64,000 nt of DNA from Parabacteroides sp. PF5-6 (GCF_029504695.1 NZ_JAQFIN010000007.1:122425-186424), one strand, 5' to 3'. Positions 46,634-56,205 are shown, counted from the first letter of the stretch. Translations and numbers: made by a program. The notes: generated by a model not told the origin, from the letters alone.

Positions 46634-47956
46634 TTAGATCTTTTTGTTCTGCCAGTTTGCCTTCTTCAGATAGAAGAAACACAGGATCAACAGGCTGGCA
46701 TAATAGATAAATTCGGTGGTAAAGCAGATCTGTACCGGCATTTTCATGATCATGCCGATCCAATACAGGTAAATGCAATAGAAGAACAACGTGACCAGTT
46801 CCATGGCTAATGCCGAACGGGTATTGCCTGTGCCGGAAACGCCGTTGAAGAAGATGTTGCTGACCGAACTCAACAGCATGGCGGCGGCGATCACATACAG
46901 CGAAGGGATCGAAGCGGCGATAAGCGACGGATCGTTGGTGTAGACCGAGATGATCGCCCGGGGAAACGAGCATAATACAAGTACGAAGCCGGCCATAATC
47001 AGAAAGGATAGCCGGGAGATCTTCCGGATGATCGGGATCACCTGTTGGATCTGGCCGGCTCCGATGACGTTGCTGACGAAGGAGTTGGTCGTTGTCGACA
47101 ACGAATTGACCGGGATAAACATCACAATGTAGATGCTGCGCACGATATTGGCCACTGCCAGTTCTTTTTGTCCCAGACGCTCGACAACGACGAAGAACAT
47201 AAAGAAGGTGGCCATGGAAATAAAGTGTTGCAGCATCGTGTAGATGGAAATGCTGAGTACGCGCCCGAGCAGTTTGAAGTCGAACGACCGGAAGCGGTTC
47301 AATCCGTAGCGCTCGGTATCGACCGTAAACCGGGTGTAGATCAGGAAGAACAATGTCGAAGCCGCTTCGGCAATCACCGAGGCAACGGCAGCCCCCTGCA
47401 ATCCCATCTGCGGGAAGCCGGCATGACCGAAGATCAACAGGTAGTCGAGTATGATGTTGGTGACGGCCATGACCAGCGCATTCAAGGTCAGGATCTTTGT
47501 CCGGGTTATACCGATAAAGAGTGCGCGGAACATCACATTGATAAATGAAAAGAAGAAACCGAAGATCCGCCAGTCCAAAAACTCCAACGTCGCCTCCATG
47601 ATCGTATCGGAAGAGATCATCAGTTGCATGATGTCCCTGGCAAAGAAACGGGAGAAGCTGAACATGAAAGCGGCGACAACAAACAGGAACAAAACGCCCT
47701 GGATCATGACCGGGCCGACCTGCGGGTACTGCCGCTCGCCGTTGCGCCGGGCAATCATGATCTGCGAACCGATACTGAAGCCGAATGCGATCGTAAAGCA
47801 GCAGATATAGAACAATCCACCCATGGCGGATGCCCCTAATTCCACTTCGCCGACATGCCCCAGGAAGGCGGTATCCGTTACATTAATGAGATTTTGTGCC
47901 AGCAGGCTCAGGAATATGGGATAGCTTACCTGCCAGATTTGTTTATTGTTGTACAT
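46634..47956 (-). CDS. MATE family efflux transporter
   Basis: 440 residues from the ATG at 47956 (MYNNKQIWQVSYPIFLSLLAQNLIN), the usual MATE start; the in-frame ATG at 48004 would begin within or near the terminator upstream. Twelve hydrophobic segments form two MatE halves, with DTAFLGHVGEVELGASAMGG in the first. Such transporters use sodium or proton gradients to export cationic compounds. The specificity is unknown. It lies downstream of panD but is separated from it by a terminator. Confidence 0.93.
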   Translation of the reverse strand: MYNNKQIWQVSYPIFLSLLAQNLINVTDTAFLGHVGEVELGASAMGGLFYICCFTIAFGFSIGSQIMIARRNGERQYPQVGPVMIQGVLFLFVVAAFMFSFSRFFARDIMQLMISSDTIMEATLEFLDWRIFGFFFSFINVMFRALFIGITRTKILTLNALVMAVTNIILDYLLIFGHAGFPQMGLQGAAVASVIAEAASTLFFLIYTRFTVDTERYGLNRFRSFDFKLLGRVLSISIYTMLQHFISMATFFMFFVVVERLGQKELAVANIVRSIYIVMFIPVNSLSTTTNSFVSNVIGAGQIQQVIPIIRKISRLSFLIMAGFVLVLCSFPRAIISVYTNDPSLIAASIPSLYVIAAAMLLSSVSNIFFNGVSGTGNTRSALAMELVTLFFYCIYLYWIGMIMKMPVQICFTTEFIYYASLLILCFFYLKKANWQNKKI

Positions 47957-47992
47957 CGCGTCTACTTGTTTCTGTTTAGCTGATAAAAAGCC

Positions 47993-48025
47993 AAAAAAGC
48001 CCACCGAATGTTATCGGCAGGCTTT
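47993..48025 (-). terminator. Intrinsic terminator after panD
   Basis: On the minus strand AAAGCC-TG-CCGA pairs with TCGG-TG-GGCTTT and is followed by a T-run (GGCTTTTTTGG). It lies between panD and the MATE gene and probably ends the panC-panD transcript. Confidence 0.7.
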
Positions 48026-48060
48026 ACTGTTTCTGTTCTTTCCGAGTAAAATAACCGATA

Positions 48061-48411
48061 TTATATCAATTTGTTTGTCGCTGTATCCGGGAATATGACG
48101 GAAGGCTTAAATCCTTTCGCTTCTTCAAAATCCATGGAGGCGTACGACATGATGATGATGATGTCGCCGGCCTGGACTTTGCGGGCGGCTGCTCCATTGA
48201 GACAGATCACACCGGATCCGCGCTCACCTTTGATCACATACGTTTCAAAGCGCTCTCCGTTATTATTGTCGACAATGGATACTTTCTCAAAAGGAATCAG
48301 GTTGGCAGCGTCCATCAAATCTTCATCAATCGTGATACTTCCGATATAATTCAGATTCGCTTCCGTTACCGTCACCCGGTGAATTTTTGATTTGACTATT
48401 TCTATAAACAT
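48061..48411 (-). CDS. panD: Aspartate 1-decarboxylase
   Basis: PanD makes beta-alanine from aspartate for pantothenate synthesis. From the ATG at 48411 the protein has 116 residues, the family length. The self-cleavage site is the Gly-Ser in NYIGSITID, which yields the pyruvoyl group. The remaining motifs [16 protein letters not shown] and [14 protein letters not shown] are typical. It lies 24 bp after panC and ends at a terminator, so the two form an operon. Confidence 0.97.
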   Translation of the reverse strand: MFIEIVKSKIHRVTVTEANLNYIGSITIDEDLMDAANLIPFEKVSIVDNNNGERFETYVIKGERGSGVICLNGAAARKVQAGDIIIIMSYASMDFEEAKGFKPSVIFPDTATNKLI

Positions 48412-48435
48412 TGTTGTTTTGTTTTGCAATCGCCT

Positions 48436-49281
48436 TTACCTTTTATATGTCATATTATCGATCAGTCGGACTTCTCCGCAGTAGACCGTGATACATCCCA
48501 CGATGTAATCCGATTCCGACCAGTCACGCACCGACTCTAACGAGTATCCATCTACAATTTCAAAGTATTCTACACGCATCACAGGCTCTTCATTCAATGT
48601 CGTAACGACAAAGTCGATGACTTCCTGCACCTTTTTACCGGGCACAAAGTTAATACTTTCTTTTAACGTGCGCGCAATCAGCGGTGCTTTTTGACGCTGT
48701 TCGTCGGATAAACGTACATTGCGGCTACTCATGGCCAGGCCGTCCGGTTCTCGCAAGATCGGGCAGGCGTGGATCCGCACGTTCATCTGCAACTGTCTGA
48801 CCATGGCGCGTATGATGGCGATCTGCTGGAAATCTTTCTCACCGAAATACGCATCATCGGGTTCGACAAAGGTGAATAACTTACTGACGATTTGGGCTAC
48901 GCCATTGAAATGCCCGGGCCGGTGTGCACCTTCCATCACCTCGGCGATCGTGCCGAAGTCAAAGACGCGCGTGTCCGGTTCGGGGTACATCTCTTCGACG
49001 CGGGGGACGAAGACATAGTCGCACCCGGCCGGCTCGAGCAGAGCCAGGTCTTTGTTCAACGTGCGCGGGTAGGTCTCCAGGTCGCGCGGGTCATTGAACT
49101 GGGTCGGATTGACGAAGATACTGACGACACAAATGTCGTTTTCTTTTGTGCAGGCGTGGACCAAACTCAGGTGTCCCGCATGTAAAGCGCCCATGGTCGG
49201 AACGAAACCGACGGACTTCTTATTTTGCCTTTCTTTTAGCAAATAATTCTTAAGATCAGCGATCGTATGTATGACTTTCAT
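48436..49281 (-). CDS. panC: Pantothenate synthetase
   Basis: PanC joins pantoate and beta-alanine, the product of the next gene. The protein has 281 residues from the ATG at 49281 ([14 protein letters not shown]). Motifs: [17 protein letters not shown] with the HxGH nucleotide site, [19 protein letters not shown], and [17 protein letters not shown] near the active site. It is divergent from the glgA gene. No perfect -7 box is seen upstream on the minus strand; TTTATTTG comes close. Confidence 0.98.
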   Translation of the reverse strand: MKVIHTIADLKNYLLKERQNKKSVGFVPTMGALHAGHLSLVHACTKENDICVVSIFVNPTQFNDPRDLETYPRTLNKDLALLEPAGCDYVFVPRVEEMYPEPDTRVFDFGTIAEVMEGAHRPGHFNGVAQIVSKLFTFVEPDDAYFGEKDFQQIAIIRAMVRQLQMNVRIHACPILREPDGLAMSSRNVRLSDEQRQKAPLIARTLKESINFVPGKKVQEVIDFVVTTLNEEPVMRVEYFEIVDGYSLESVRDWSESDYIVGCITVYCGEVRLIDNMTYKR

Positions 49282-49345
49282 CTGAAAGATGCTTAAATGA
49301 AGGTGCAAAGCAAATAAATAATTACGGTAAATGAAAGAAATTTAT

Positions 49346-49353
49346 TATCTTTG
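49346..49353 (+). promoter_or_regulatory. -7 box of the glgA-DUF4270 operon
   Basis: TATCTTTG is a perfect TAnnTTTG. It implies a leader of about 100 nt before the ATG at 49461, and that leader contains the duplicated RNA element. Confidence 0.65.
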
Positions 49354-49380
49354 TATCGTTTTTACAAAATGTAATGTTTT

Positions 49381-49446
49381 AAGTAGTGAGCGCAGAAACC
49401 CAATTTACTTAGGATGATGTCAGGTCACACAAAACGACTAAATTTA
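49381..49446 (+). ncRNA. Candidate leader RNA element, copy 1
   Basis: This roughly 66-nt stretch in the glgA leader is strongly similar to 51670-51734. Shared blocks are AAGTAG.GAG.GCAGAA at the 5' side and GTCAC.C.AAACGACT followed by AAATTTA at the 3' side. GGTC and GACT can pair around the loop ACACAAAAC; in copy 2 the pair is AGTC/GACT, so the first position changes from a G-T to an A-T pair. The centre differs between copies. It ends 14 nt before the ATG. The function is unknown. Confidence 0.55.
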
Positions 49447-49460
49447 TTGAAACGTATAGA

Positions 49461-50279
49461 ATGGACGCAAAAAAAATCTTGTTTATCACTCAAGAAATCA
49501 CTCCCTACCTTCCAGAATCAGAGATCGCAACAATCTGTAGAAACTTACCTCAAGGGATACAGGAACGCGGTCGCGAAATCAGAACATTTATGCCTAAATT
49601 CGGGAATATCAACGAGCGACGTAATCAGTTGCACGAGGTAATCCGTCTTTCCGGTATGAACCTGATTATCGATGATACGGATCATCCCCTGATAATCAAG
49701 GTGGCATCCATTCAATCTGCACGTATGCAGGTTTATTTTATCGATAATGAAGACTTTTTTCAACGCAAGAACACCGTCATGGATGATAACGGCGTTGAAT
49801 ATGAAGATAACGATGACCGCTCGATCTTTTATGTGCGCGGGGTATTGGAGACGGTAAAGAAATTGCGCTGGATCCCGGATGTGATTCATTGCCACGGCTG
49901 GATCGCGGCGCCGACAGCCCTTTATATAAAGAGAATGTATGCGGATGATCCGTGCTTGAAAGATGCAAAGATTGTGTATTCGATCTATAATGATGAATTC
50001 AATACGCCCTTCCGGAAAGACTTCTCCAAGAAACTGATGATGGATGGCGCTTTGGAAGCTGATGTGGAAGGCATAAAAGAAGATACCAGCTTTGTTGGTA
50101 TCTCCAAACTGGCGATGGACTTTGCCGATGGCATTATCCAGGGCAGTGAAGTGATTGATCCGGCGTTGCTGGAGTATGCGCAAAATAAGGAAACCCCTTT
50201 CCTTTCCTATCGGTCGCCGGAATCTTATATGGATGCTTTTAATGAATTTTATGATGTCGTGTTAGAACCTAAGAAGTAA
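49461..50279 (+). CDS. Short glycogen/starch synthase-like protein (GT5 N-terminal domain)
   Basis: 272 residues that correspond to the N-terminal Rossmann half of GT5 glycogen synthase: ILFITQEITPYLPESEIATICRNLP, FMPKFGNINERR, YFIDNEDFF, PDVIHCHGWIAAPTALYIK and a DFADGIIQGS region. The C-terminal nucleotide-sugar-binding half is absent, while full-length enzymes have about 480 residues or more. The end of the frame is clean and the next gene follows after 9 bp, so it looks like a stable short form rather than a fresh truncation. Catalysis alone is doubtful; a regulatory or partner role is possible. The N-terminal KTGGL motif is replaced by ESEIA. Confidence 0.85.
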   Translation: MDAKKILFITQEITPYLPESEIATICRNLPQGIQERGREIRTFMPKFGNINERRNQLHEVIRLSGMNLIIDDTDHPLIIKVASIQSARMQVYFIDNEDFFQRKNTVMDDNGVEYEDNDDRSIFYVRGVLETVKKLRWIPDVIHCHGWIAAPTALYIKRMYADDPCLKDAKIVYSIYNDEFNTPFRKDFSKKLMMDGALEADVEGIKEDTSFVGISKLAMDFADGIIQGSEVIDPALLEYAQNKETPFLSYRSPESYMDAFNEFYDVVLEPKK

Positions 50280-50288
50280 CAAATAAAG

Positions 50289-51662
50289 ATGGGTATGAAA
50301 CGTATAGTACTTGGACTTTTTCTGGCGTTTATATTCTGCCTGGGAAGTTGTGATGATGATTTGACAAGGGTTGGAACGAGTATTCAGGGTGACAGTGATA
50401 AAATCTCGGTCTCCGTAGACAGTTTCTATATCGAAGCTTCTACCGTTCTTATGGAGTCTGTTTATGCCCGGGCGGATACGGGCCTGTTGGGTGAGTTCTA
50501 CGATCCGTTGTACGGGACATTGAAGTCGGATTATATCTGTCAGTTCTATTGCCCGGCGGAATTTCAGTTTAAGCATACGCCTATAAACGGAAAGATCGAC
50601 TCTGTTGATTTCCGTATTTTCTATGACACCTGGGTCGGAGACTCCTTAGCACCCATGCGTGCGCAGATTTATCCGATCGTCAAGCCTTTAGAAAAGAATT
50701 TCTATACGGATGTCAATCCGGAAGACTATGCTGATATGCAAGCCTCTTTAGGGATGCAGACGTATACGGCGTTTGACCGCTCGGTGCCGGACTCTGTCCG
50801 TTATGCAACCGATTATTATGGAAATTCAACCTTTTATCCGGTGATCACAGTCCGGATGCCACAAGAACTGGGGCAGAAATTCTATGAAGAAACGGTGAAT
50901 AATCCTTCATCCTTTAAAGATCAGGATGCATTCAACGAGTTCTTCCCGGGGCTCTATGTGACCAATACATTCGGCTCCGGTAATATCATAGGGGTCGATG
51001 TCTCTTACTTCACGATCTATTATAAGTATATGGATGTCGGAAGTGAAGGGCAGGATACGATTATCAAAACTTCGGAAGTGTTCAACGTGACCAAAGAAGT
51101 CATTCAGTTCAATCGCTTTAAGAATACGAACATGGATCATTTGATTGAGCCGAATGCAAACTATACCTATATCAAAACTCCGGCAGGCGTATGTACCAAA
51201 CTGGTGATACCGGCAAGGGAAATCGCTCCTTTTATCGATGGACGTATATTGAATAATATGCCTTTGGCGCTTTATCCGATGCCTCAGGACGAGTATGAAT
51301 ACGCATTAACCATGCCGGAAACCTTATTGATCTTGCCGGAAGACTCGGTGAAGAGCTTCTTTGAGAACAGTAGAGTCGAAGATGGCATAACCTCATTTGT
51401 CGCTTCTTATTCATCTGCCTCAAGGGCCTATTCGTTTGGTAACCTGTCGAACGTATTGACCAATCATATCGAAAACTCTCCGGAAAAGGATTTGTCTTTA
51501 TTGGTTATTCCGGTCAAGCAGAAACAGGAATCGAACAGTTACTACGGAACGGTCTATACGACTTCTCTCAGTCACTACCTGTTCCCGTACGGTATGAAGC
51601 TCAGAAAGGACGACGCGGTGATGAAAGTGGGAGTTACCTCCAGTAAGTACGGAAAGAATTAG
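50289..51662 (+). CDS. DUF4270 family lipoprotein
   Basis: 457 residues with a lipobox at FIFCLGSC, so it is membrane-anchored. The mature region (DDLTRVGTSIQGDSDKISV, a large beta-rich domain with GLLGEFYDPLYGTLKSDY) matches DUF4270, a Bacteroidetes family of unknown function. It starts 9 bp after the glgA-type gene, and the coupling suggests a shared transcript. Its 3' UTR carries the second copy of the RNA element and a strong terminator. Two starts, MG and MK two codons later, are possible. Confidence 0.88.
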   Translation: MGMKRIVLGLFLAFIFCLGSCDDDLTRVGTSIQGDSDKISVSVDSFYIEASTVLMESVYARADTGLLGEFYDPLYGTLKSDYICQFYCPAEFQFKHTPINGKIDSVDFRIFYDTWVGDSLAPMRAQIYPIVKPLEKNFYTDVNPEDYADMQASLGMQTYTAFDRSVPDSVRYATDYYGNSTFYPVITVRMPQELGQKFYEETVNNPSSFKDQDAFNEFFPGLYVTNTFGSGNIIGVDVSYFTIYYKYMDVGSEGQDTIIKTSEVFNVTKEVIQFNRFKNTNMDHLIEPNANYTYIKTPAGVCTKLVIPAREIAPFIDGRILNNMPLALYPMPQDEYEYALTMPETLLILPEDSVKSFFENSRVEDGITSFVASYSSASRAYSFGNLSNVLTNHIENSPEKDLSLLVIPVKQKQESNSYYGTVYTTSLSHYLFPYGMKLRKDDAVMKVGVTSSKYGKN

Positions 51663-51669
51663 GAGAAAG

Positions 51670-51734
51670 AAGTAGCGAGTGCAGAATCCGTGCTTGCATG
51701 GATTATGCCGAGTCACGCCAAACGACTAAATTTA
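51670..51734 (+). ncRNA. Candidate RNA element, copy 2, in the 3' UTR
   Basis: This copy starts 8 nt after the DUF4270 stop. A hairpin AATCCGTG/CATGGATT with loop CTTG is perfect apart from one G-T pair, and a second stem AGTC/GACT encloses ACGCCAAAC. The 3' block AAACGACTAAATTTA is identical to copy 1. No -7 box is visible just upstream, so it is probably made as part of the glgA-DUF4270 transcript, perhaps processed to a small RNA that ends at the terminator. Confidence 0.55.
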
Positions 51735-51750
51735 ACGAAAGTATATAAAA

Positions 51751-51787
51751 AGGTAGTAGGTTATGGAAAACCTACTACCTTTTTTTT
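51751..51787 (+). terminator. Intrinsic terminator of glgA-DUF4270
   Basis: A perfect 12-bp stem (AGGTAGTAGGTT / AACCTACTACCT), a 6-nt loop and a run of seven T. This is the clearest intrinsic terminator in the window. Confidence 0.9.
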
Positions 51788-51808
51788 ATGGGGATCGTTG
51801 TTTGTTCT

Positions 51809-54097
51809 TTATTTCTTGTTCAGAATAAGCGTCGAGGGCATGTTTTGTAATTCTTCTTTGCGGTTCTCGGAGACGTCGTTCCAGGTCTCGTAGCTGATCA
51901 GCATGAAGTTGAAGCGTTGGAACAACTCGTTGGTGAAGTCTTTCTCCATCAATACGGTGGAAGAGCCTTCGGTATCCGTAAAGTCGGACAGCGCCTGGTC
52001 GATAGGATCCTGCTCCTGCGTTGTTTCTTTGCAGCGATAGAGGATGGAGACGAAGCCGTAAGTGGATCTCAGCAGCGTCTTGACATAAGGAAGCAAGAAG
52101 AGATCCTTCTCCGAATCGATGATCAGGATGATGTCGGTTGCCTTGACGAAGTCACGGTTGACAAACACACCGACCGGCGCATTTGTATGTTCAATAAACC
52201 AGCGTGTCTTGTCGCGTAACAGATCACCGGGGAAGAACCAGGAATCCGCTTTGATGCGTTTGAGGTAACGTCCTTGCGCCGACTCCCGGTATTGGTTGGC
52301 GGCGATATCGTCGGGCAGGTTGCTCCAGGTAATGCCCGCACCGACCAGTAGGAAGTGATAACCTTCCTCGTTGACGATCGTACAGATATCCTGTCCGGCA
52401 TTGGTCGACACTTCGTAGCGGGTATTGATGGGCATATTCAGTTTCTTGGCTCCGCTGAGGATCGGACCGAAGCTTATCTCTTCGAAGTTATCGGTCAATA
52501 AAGGATTGACATCCGAACCGATGGTCAGGTGCAGGGCCGTCACCTCCAGCTTATTCTGTCCGCGGGAGAACATCTGATGAGCCACATCGAGCATCACCTG
52601 TCCGTTGCTGGCGCGTCCGAACGAGAGTAACACCTTAAAGACGCCTTCTTGCTGAGCCATCCTTTTTTGTATGATAATCTTATCGCGCGTGCGGAAACAG
52701 AACTTGATAAAAGAGATCAGGGGAGCGGTCATAAAGGTAGTGACCAGCGTCATGATCACCAGCATCACGAAGATCGTAGGCGAAAGGATGCCCATCTCGT
52801 AACCGATGGTCAGTACGATCAGCTCCATCAAGCCGCGGGTGTTCATCAAGGCACCGATATAGAGGCTGTTCTTCCAGTTTTCTCCGACGATACGTGCCGA
52901 GAGCGTGGCGCCGCCGAACTTGCCGGCAATCGCTACGAGCGTAAAGATGAGGCAGAGGCCCCAGAGCTGGGGCGTGTTGAGTAATCCTATCTGTGTGTGC
53001 AATCCGGTAGAGGCGAAGAAGAGCGGAAGGAAAAGGGAGAGCGAGACATCTTCGACCTTCTCGGCCATGATCTTACGAAACTTAATGTTCTCGGGCATCA
53101 CCACTCCCGCCATGAACGCACCGAACAGGGCATGCAATCCGAGGATCTCCGTGACGTAGGCCGAACTCAGCAATGTAATGAATATAAACGCGATCAGTCC
53201 CTTGCCGATCACCTCTTTATTATGGTACACCTGCCCGATCATACGCATAAACGGACGAACCATCAGGAACATCGCCAACAGGTAGAGGACAGAGAATATA
53301 ATATTATACACCGCGCTCAGCATCGTGCCCGCCTGTGCAATCGCAATCACTACCGCCAACAGGCACCAGGCAGTGATGTCTCCGTTGGCTGCGCTGGCCA
53401 ATGAGATGCTTCCCAGGTGGGTCTTGGTCAATCCTTTCTCCTGGATGATCCGCGCCAGTACGGGGAAAGCGGTGATGCTCATGGCAATGCCGATAAACAA
53501 AGCAAAAGAAAGGAATGGGATATTCTTATCGGCATAATTATCATACACGAAGTAGGCCGTGAGCATACCCAGGAAGAATGGAACAACTGTGCTGGTATGG
53601 CTGATCAGGATGGTCTCTTTCAGCTTTTTACGTACTTCGGTCAGATCCAACTCCATACCAATGGCAAACATAAAGAGGATCAGCCCGAACTGGCTCAAGA
53701 GGGAGATATTATCCAAGGACTCCATTGGGAAAAGAAAACCGGAGATCTCCGGAAGCCAATGCCCCAGGATAGAAGGCCCCAGGACAATGCCGGCAATGAT
53801 CTCGCCCACGACCGTCGGTTGCCCGATCTTCATAAAGACCCACCCGAAGAGGCGGCAACAAAGCAGGATCACGATAATCTGCAGCAGCAGAATACCAAAA
53901 GGAGAAGCAATATGATCGAGGATAAGCTGGATAAAGACATCGAAGCCTTCATTGAGGTTCGCCGGCGCATCGTAAACGGACGTGATCTCCTCTTTCACCT
54001 GATGACTTTCTCCTTTTTTGGCAATGAAGTACATCAATGAACCGAAGACCACAAGCATTAGTAAATAAAAAGAAACGTTCCTCTTGCCCCTGCTCAT
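51809..54097 (-). CDS. CPA2-family cation/proton antiporter with cytoplasmic USP-like tail
   Basis: 762 residues. After an N-terminal membrane segment, residues of about 65-450 form the Na/H-exchanger domain with about 12 helices: IGQPTVVGEIIAGIVLGPSILG, FGLILFMFAIGMELDL and SAANGDITAW, the latter carrying the Asp expected in transport. The tail of about 310 residues has a universal-stress-protein-like pattern (KVLLSFGRASNGQVMLDVAHQMF; ILIIDSEKDLFLLPYVKTLL). The layout resembles plant CHX and bacterial Kef/CPA2 proteins. The ion is not certain. It is divergent from glgB. Confidence 0.9.
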   Translation of the reverse strand: MSRGKRNVSFYLLMLVVFGSLMYFIAKKGESHQVKEEITSVYDAPANLNEGFDVFIQLILDHIASPFGILLLQIIVILLCCRLFGWVFMKIGQPTVVGEIIAGIVLGPSILGHWLPEISGFLFPMESLDNISLLSQFGLILFMFAIGMELDLTEVRKKLKETILISHTSTVVPFFLGMLTAYFVYDNYADKNIPFLSFALFIGIAMSITAFPVLARIIQEKGLTKTHLGSISLASAANGDITAWCLLAVVIAIAQAGTMLSAVYNIIFSVLYLLAMFLMVRPFMRMIGQVYHNKEVIGKGLIAFIFITLLSSAYVTEILGLHALFGAFMAGVVMPENIKFRKIMAEKVEDVSLSLFLPLFFASTGLHTQIGLLNTPQLWGLCLIFTLVAIAGKFGGATLSARIVGENWKNSLYIGALMNTRGLMELIVLTIGYEMGILSPTIFVMLVIMTLVTTFMTAPLISFIKFCFRTRDKIIIQKRMAQQEGVFKVLLSFGRASNGQVMLDVAHQMFSRGQNKLEVTALHLTIGSDVNPLLTDNFEEISFGPILSGAKKLNMPINTRYEVSTNAGQDICTIVNEEGYHFLLVGAGITWSNLPDDIAANQYRESAQGRYLKRIKADSWFFPGDLLRDKTRWFIEHTNAPVGVFVNRDFVKATDIILIIDSEKDLFLLPYVKTLLRSTYGFVSILYRCKETTQEQDPIDQALSDFTDTEGSSTVLMEKDFTNELFQRFNFMLISYETWNDVSENRKEELQNMPSTLILNKK

Positions 54098-54166
54098 CTT
54101 TATCTTTTCATTTCTTGCAAAAATAATAAATAATCCCGAACCCTCAATGCATACACTTTTTTCTTT

Positions 54167-54174
54167 TATCTTTG
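54167..54174 (+). promoter_or_regulatory. -7 box of glgB
   Basis: TATCTTTG is a perfect TAnnTTTG. It overlaps the TTG at 54172 that would otherwise be the longest start of glgB, and so supports the ATG at 54199. Confidence 0.65.
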
Positions 54175-54198
54175 TCCGATAACCAATCTATAAAAAGA

Positions 54199-56205
54199 AT
54201 GACATCTTTAAACCTAATAAAGAATGATCCTTGGTTAGCTCCTTATAAAGATGCTATAATAGGGCGTTATCAGTATGCGCTCGAAAAGGAGAAGATTCTC
54301 ACGAATGACGGTCAACAAACTCTATCTGAACTGGCTTCCGGTTATCTTTACTTCGGTCTTCATAAAACAACAAACGGCTGGGTGTTCCGTGAATGGGCTC
54401 CGCATGCTACGGCGATTTATCTGATCGGCGATTTCAATCGTTGGCAAAAGGCCGATCCCTATCAAATGGAACGCCGGGAGAATGGTGTCTGGGAAATCTC
54501 CCTGACAGATGATCTGCTGCACCATGGTGATCTCTTTAAGTTATGGATCGAATGGGAGGGGGGAGCCGGCGAGCGTATCCCCGCCTGGATCCGCCGTGTG
54601 GTGCAGGATGAAGAGACAAAGATCTTTAGTGCGCAGGTATGGAACCCGGAGAAAGCCTATCGGTTCAAACATCAACACTTCTGTCCGGATGTTTCTCCTT
54701 TGTTGATCTATGAATGTCATATCGGCATGTCGACAAACGAAGAGAAGGTGGGCTCGTACGATGAATTCCGCCGTAACATCCTTCCCCGGGTGAAGAAAGA
54801 CGGCTATAATGCGATTCAGATCATGGCCATCCAGGAACATCCTTATTACGGATCGTTTGGTTACCATGTCAGTAGCTTCTTTGCGGCTTCTTCCCGCTTT
54901 GGGACGCCGGAAGAGCTGAAAGCCCTGATCGATGAAGCGCACGGTATGGGTATTGCCGTGATTATGGATATTGTGCATAGCCATGCGGTGAAGAATGAAG
55001 TGGAAGGATTGGGCCGTTTCGATGGTTCGTACACCCAATACTTCCATGCCGGCAGCCGGCGTGAGCATCCGGCATGGGACTCGCTGGTGTTCGACTACGG
55101 CAAGAACGAAGTGTTGCATTTCCTCTTGTCGAACTGTAAGTTCTGGATGGAAGAGTACAGGTTCGACGGTTTCCGTTTCGACGGCGTCACCTCGATGCTT
55201 TATTATAGCCACGGCCTGGGCGAGGCCTTTATGAACTACGCCGATTATTACAACGGCCATCAGGATGGCGATGCGATCGCTTACCTGACTTTGGCCAACA
55301 AGCTGATCCACGAGGTGAACCCCCATGCGATCACCATCGCCGAAGAAGTAAGCGGAATGCCGGGCCTGGCCGCCAAATACGAAGACGGAGGCTATGGCTT
55401 CGACTATCGTATGGCAATGAATATCCCCGATTATTGGATCAAGACCATCAAAGAGAAGAAAGATGAAGACTGGCATCCCTCGTCGATCTGGTGGGAAGTG
55501 ACCAACCGCCGCGCCGATGAGAAGACCATCAGCTATGCCGAAAGCCACGACCAGGCATTGGTAGGCGATAAGACAATCATCTTCCGCCTGATCGATGCTG
55601 AGATGTATTGGCACATGCAGGCTTCGGACCGAAACTTCACGGTCGACCGGGGAATCGCTTTGCATAAGATGATCCGCCTGGTGACGGCTTCAACAATCAA
55701 TGGTGGTTACCTGAACTTCATGGGTAATGAGTTCGGCCATCCCGAATGGATCGACTTCCCTCGGGAAGGAAACGGTTGGTCGCATAAGTACGCCCGCCGC
55801 CAGTGGAATCTGGTCGACGATCAGAACCTGAAATATCATTACCTGGGTGATTTCGACCGGGAGATGCTGGAGCTGATCCGTAGTGTGAGTGATTTCCAAC
55901 GCAGCCCGATCCGTAAGATCTGGGATAGCGACGGCGATCAGATACTGGCCTTTATGCGTGGCGATCTGTTGTTTGTTTTCAACTTCAGCCCGGATAAATC
56001 CTACGAAGGCTACGGCTTTCTGGTGCCGACAGGCAAGTACGAGGTGGTATTGAATACCGATGCGCTGCGGTTCGGCGGTTTCGGATTGGCCGACGACAGC
56101 GTGGCACATCTGACTCATTTCGATCCGCTTTACCGCAAAGAGGGTAAAGAGTGGCTTAAGCTCTATATTCCGGCACGAAGCGCCGTGGTTCTAAGGAAAT
56201 TATGA
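54199..56205 (+). CDS. glgB: 1,4-Alpha-glucan branching enzyme
   Basis: 668 residues from the ATG at 54199. GlgB introduces alpha-1,6 branches in glycogen. The N-terminal CBM48 domain (WVFREWAPHATAIYLIGDFNRW) precedes the GH13 barrel: MDIVHSH (region I), YRFDGFRFDGVTSM with the nucleophile Asp, ITIAEEVSGMPG with the acid/base Glu, and SYAESHDQAL. It looks more like the eukaryotic-type branching enzymes than E. coli GlgB (for example the DPWL start and EWIDFPREGNGWS). It is followed by AT-rich repeats and manA in the same direction. Confidence 0.95.
   Translation: MTSLNLIKNDPWLAPYKDAIIGRYQYALEKEKILTNDGQQTLSELASGYLYFGLHKTTNGWVFREWAPHATAIYLIGDFNRWQKADPYQMERRENGVWEISLTDDLLHHGDLFKLWIEWEGGAGERIPAWIRRVVQDEETKIFSAQVWNPEKAYRFKHQHFCPDVSPLLIYECHIGMSTNEEKVGSYDEFRRNILPRVKKDGYNAIQIMAIQEHPYYGSFGYHVSSFFAASSRFGTPEELKALIDEAHGMGIAVIMDIVHSHAVKNEVEGLGRFDGSYTQYFHAGSRREHPAWDSLVFDYGKNEVLHFLLSNCKFWMEEYRFDGFRFDGVTSMLYYSHGLGEAFMNYADYYNGHQDGDAIAYLTLANKLIHEVNPHAITIAEEVSGMPGLAAKYEDGGYGFDYRMAMNIPDYWIKTIKEKKDEDWHPSSIWWEVTNRRADEKTISYAESHDQALVGDKTIIFRLIDAEMYWHMQASDRNFTVDRGIALHKMIRLVTASTINGGYLNFMGNEFGHPEWIDFPREGNGWSHKYARRQWNLVDDQNLKYHYLGDFDREMLELIRSVSDFQRSPIRKIWDSDGDQILAFMRGDLLFVFNFSPDKSYEGYGFLVPTGKYEVVLNTDALRFGGFGLADDSVAHLTHFDPLYRKEGKEWLKLYIPARSAVVLRKL

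Noticed and set aside
49414..49641. Small protein starting in RNA element copy 1 (MMSGHTKRLNL...)
   Set aside because: Copy 2 encodes a similar start (MPSHAKRLNL), but changes between copies are not biased to third codon positions and the frames diverge after about ten residues. RNA-level conservation fits better.
54172..54198. TTG start of glgB
   Set aside because: The codon overlaps the -7 box, so it would not be in the mRNA.
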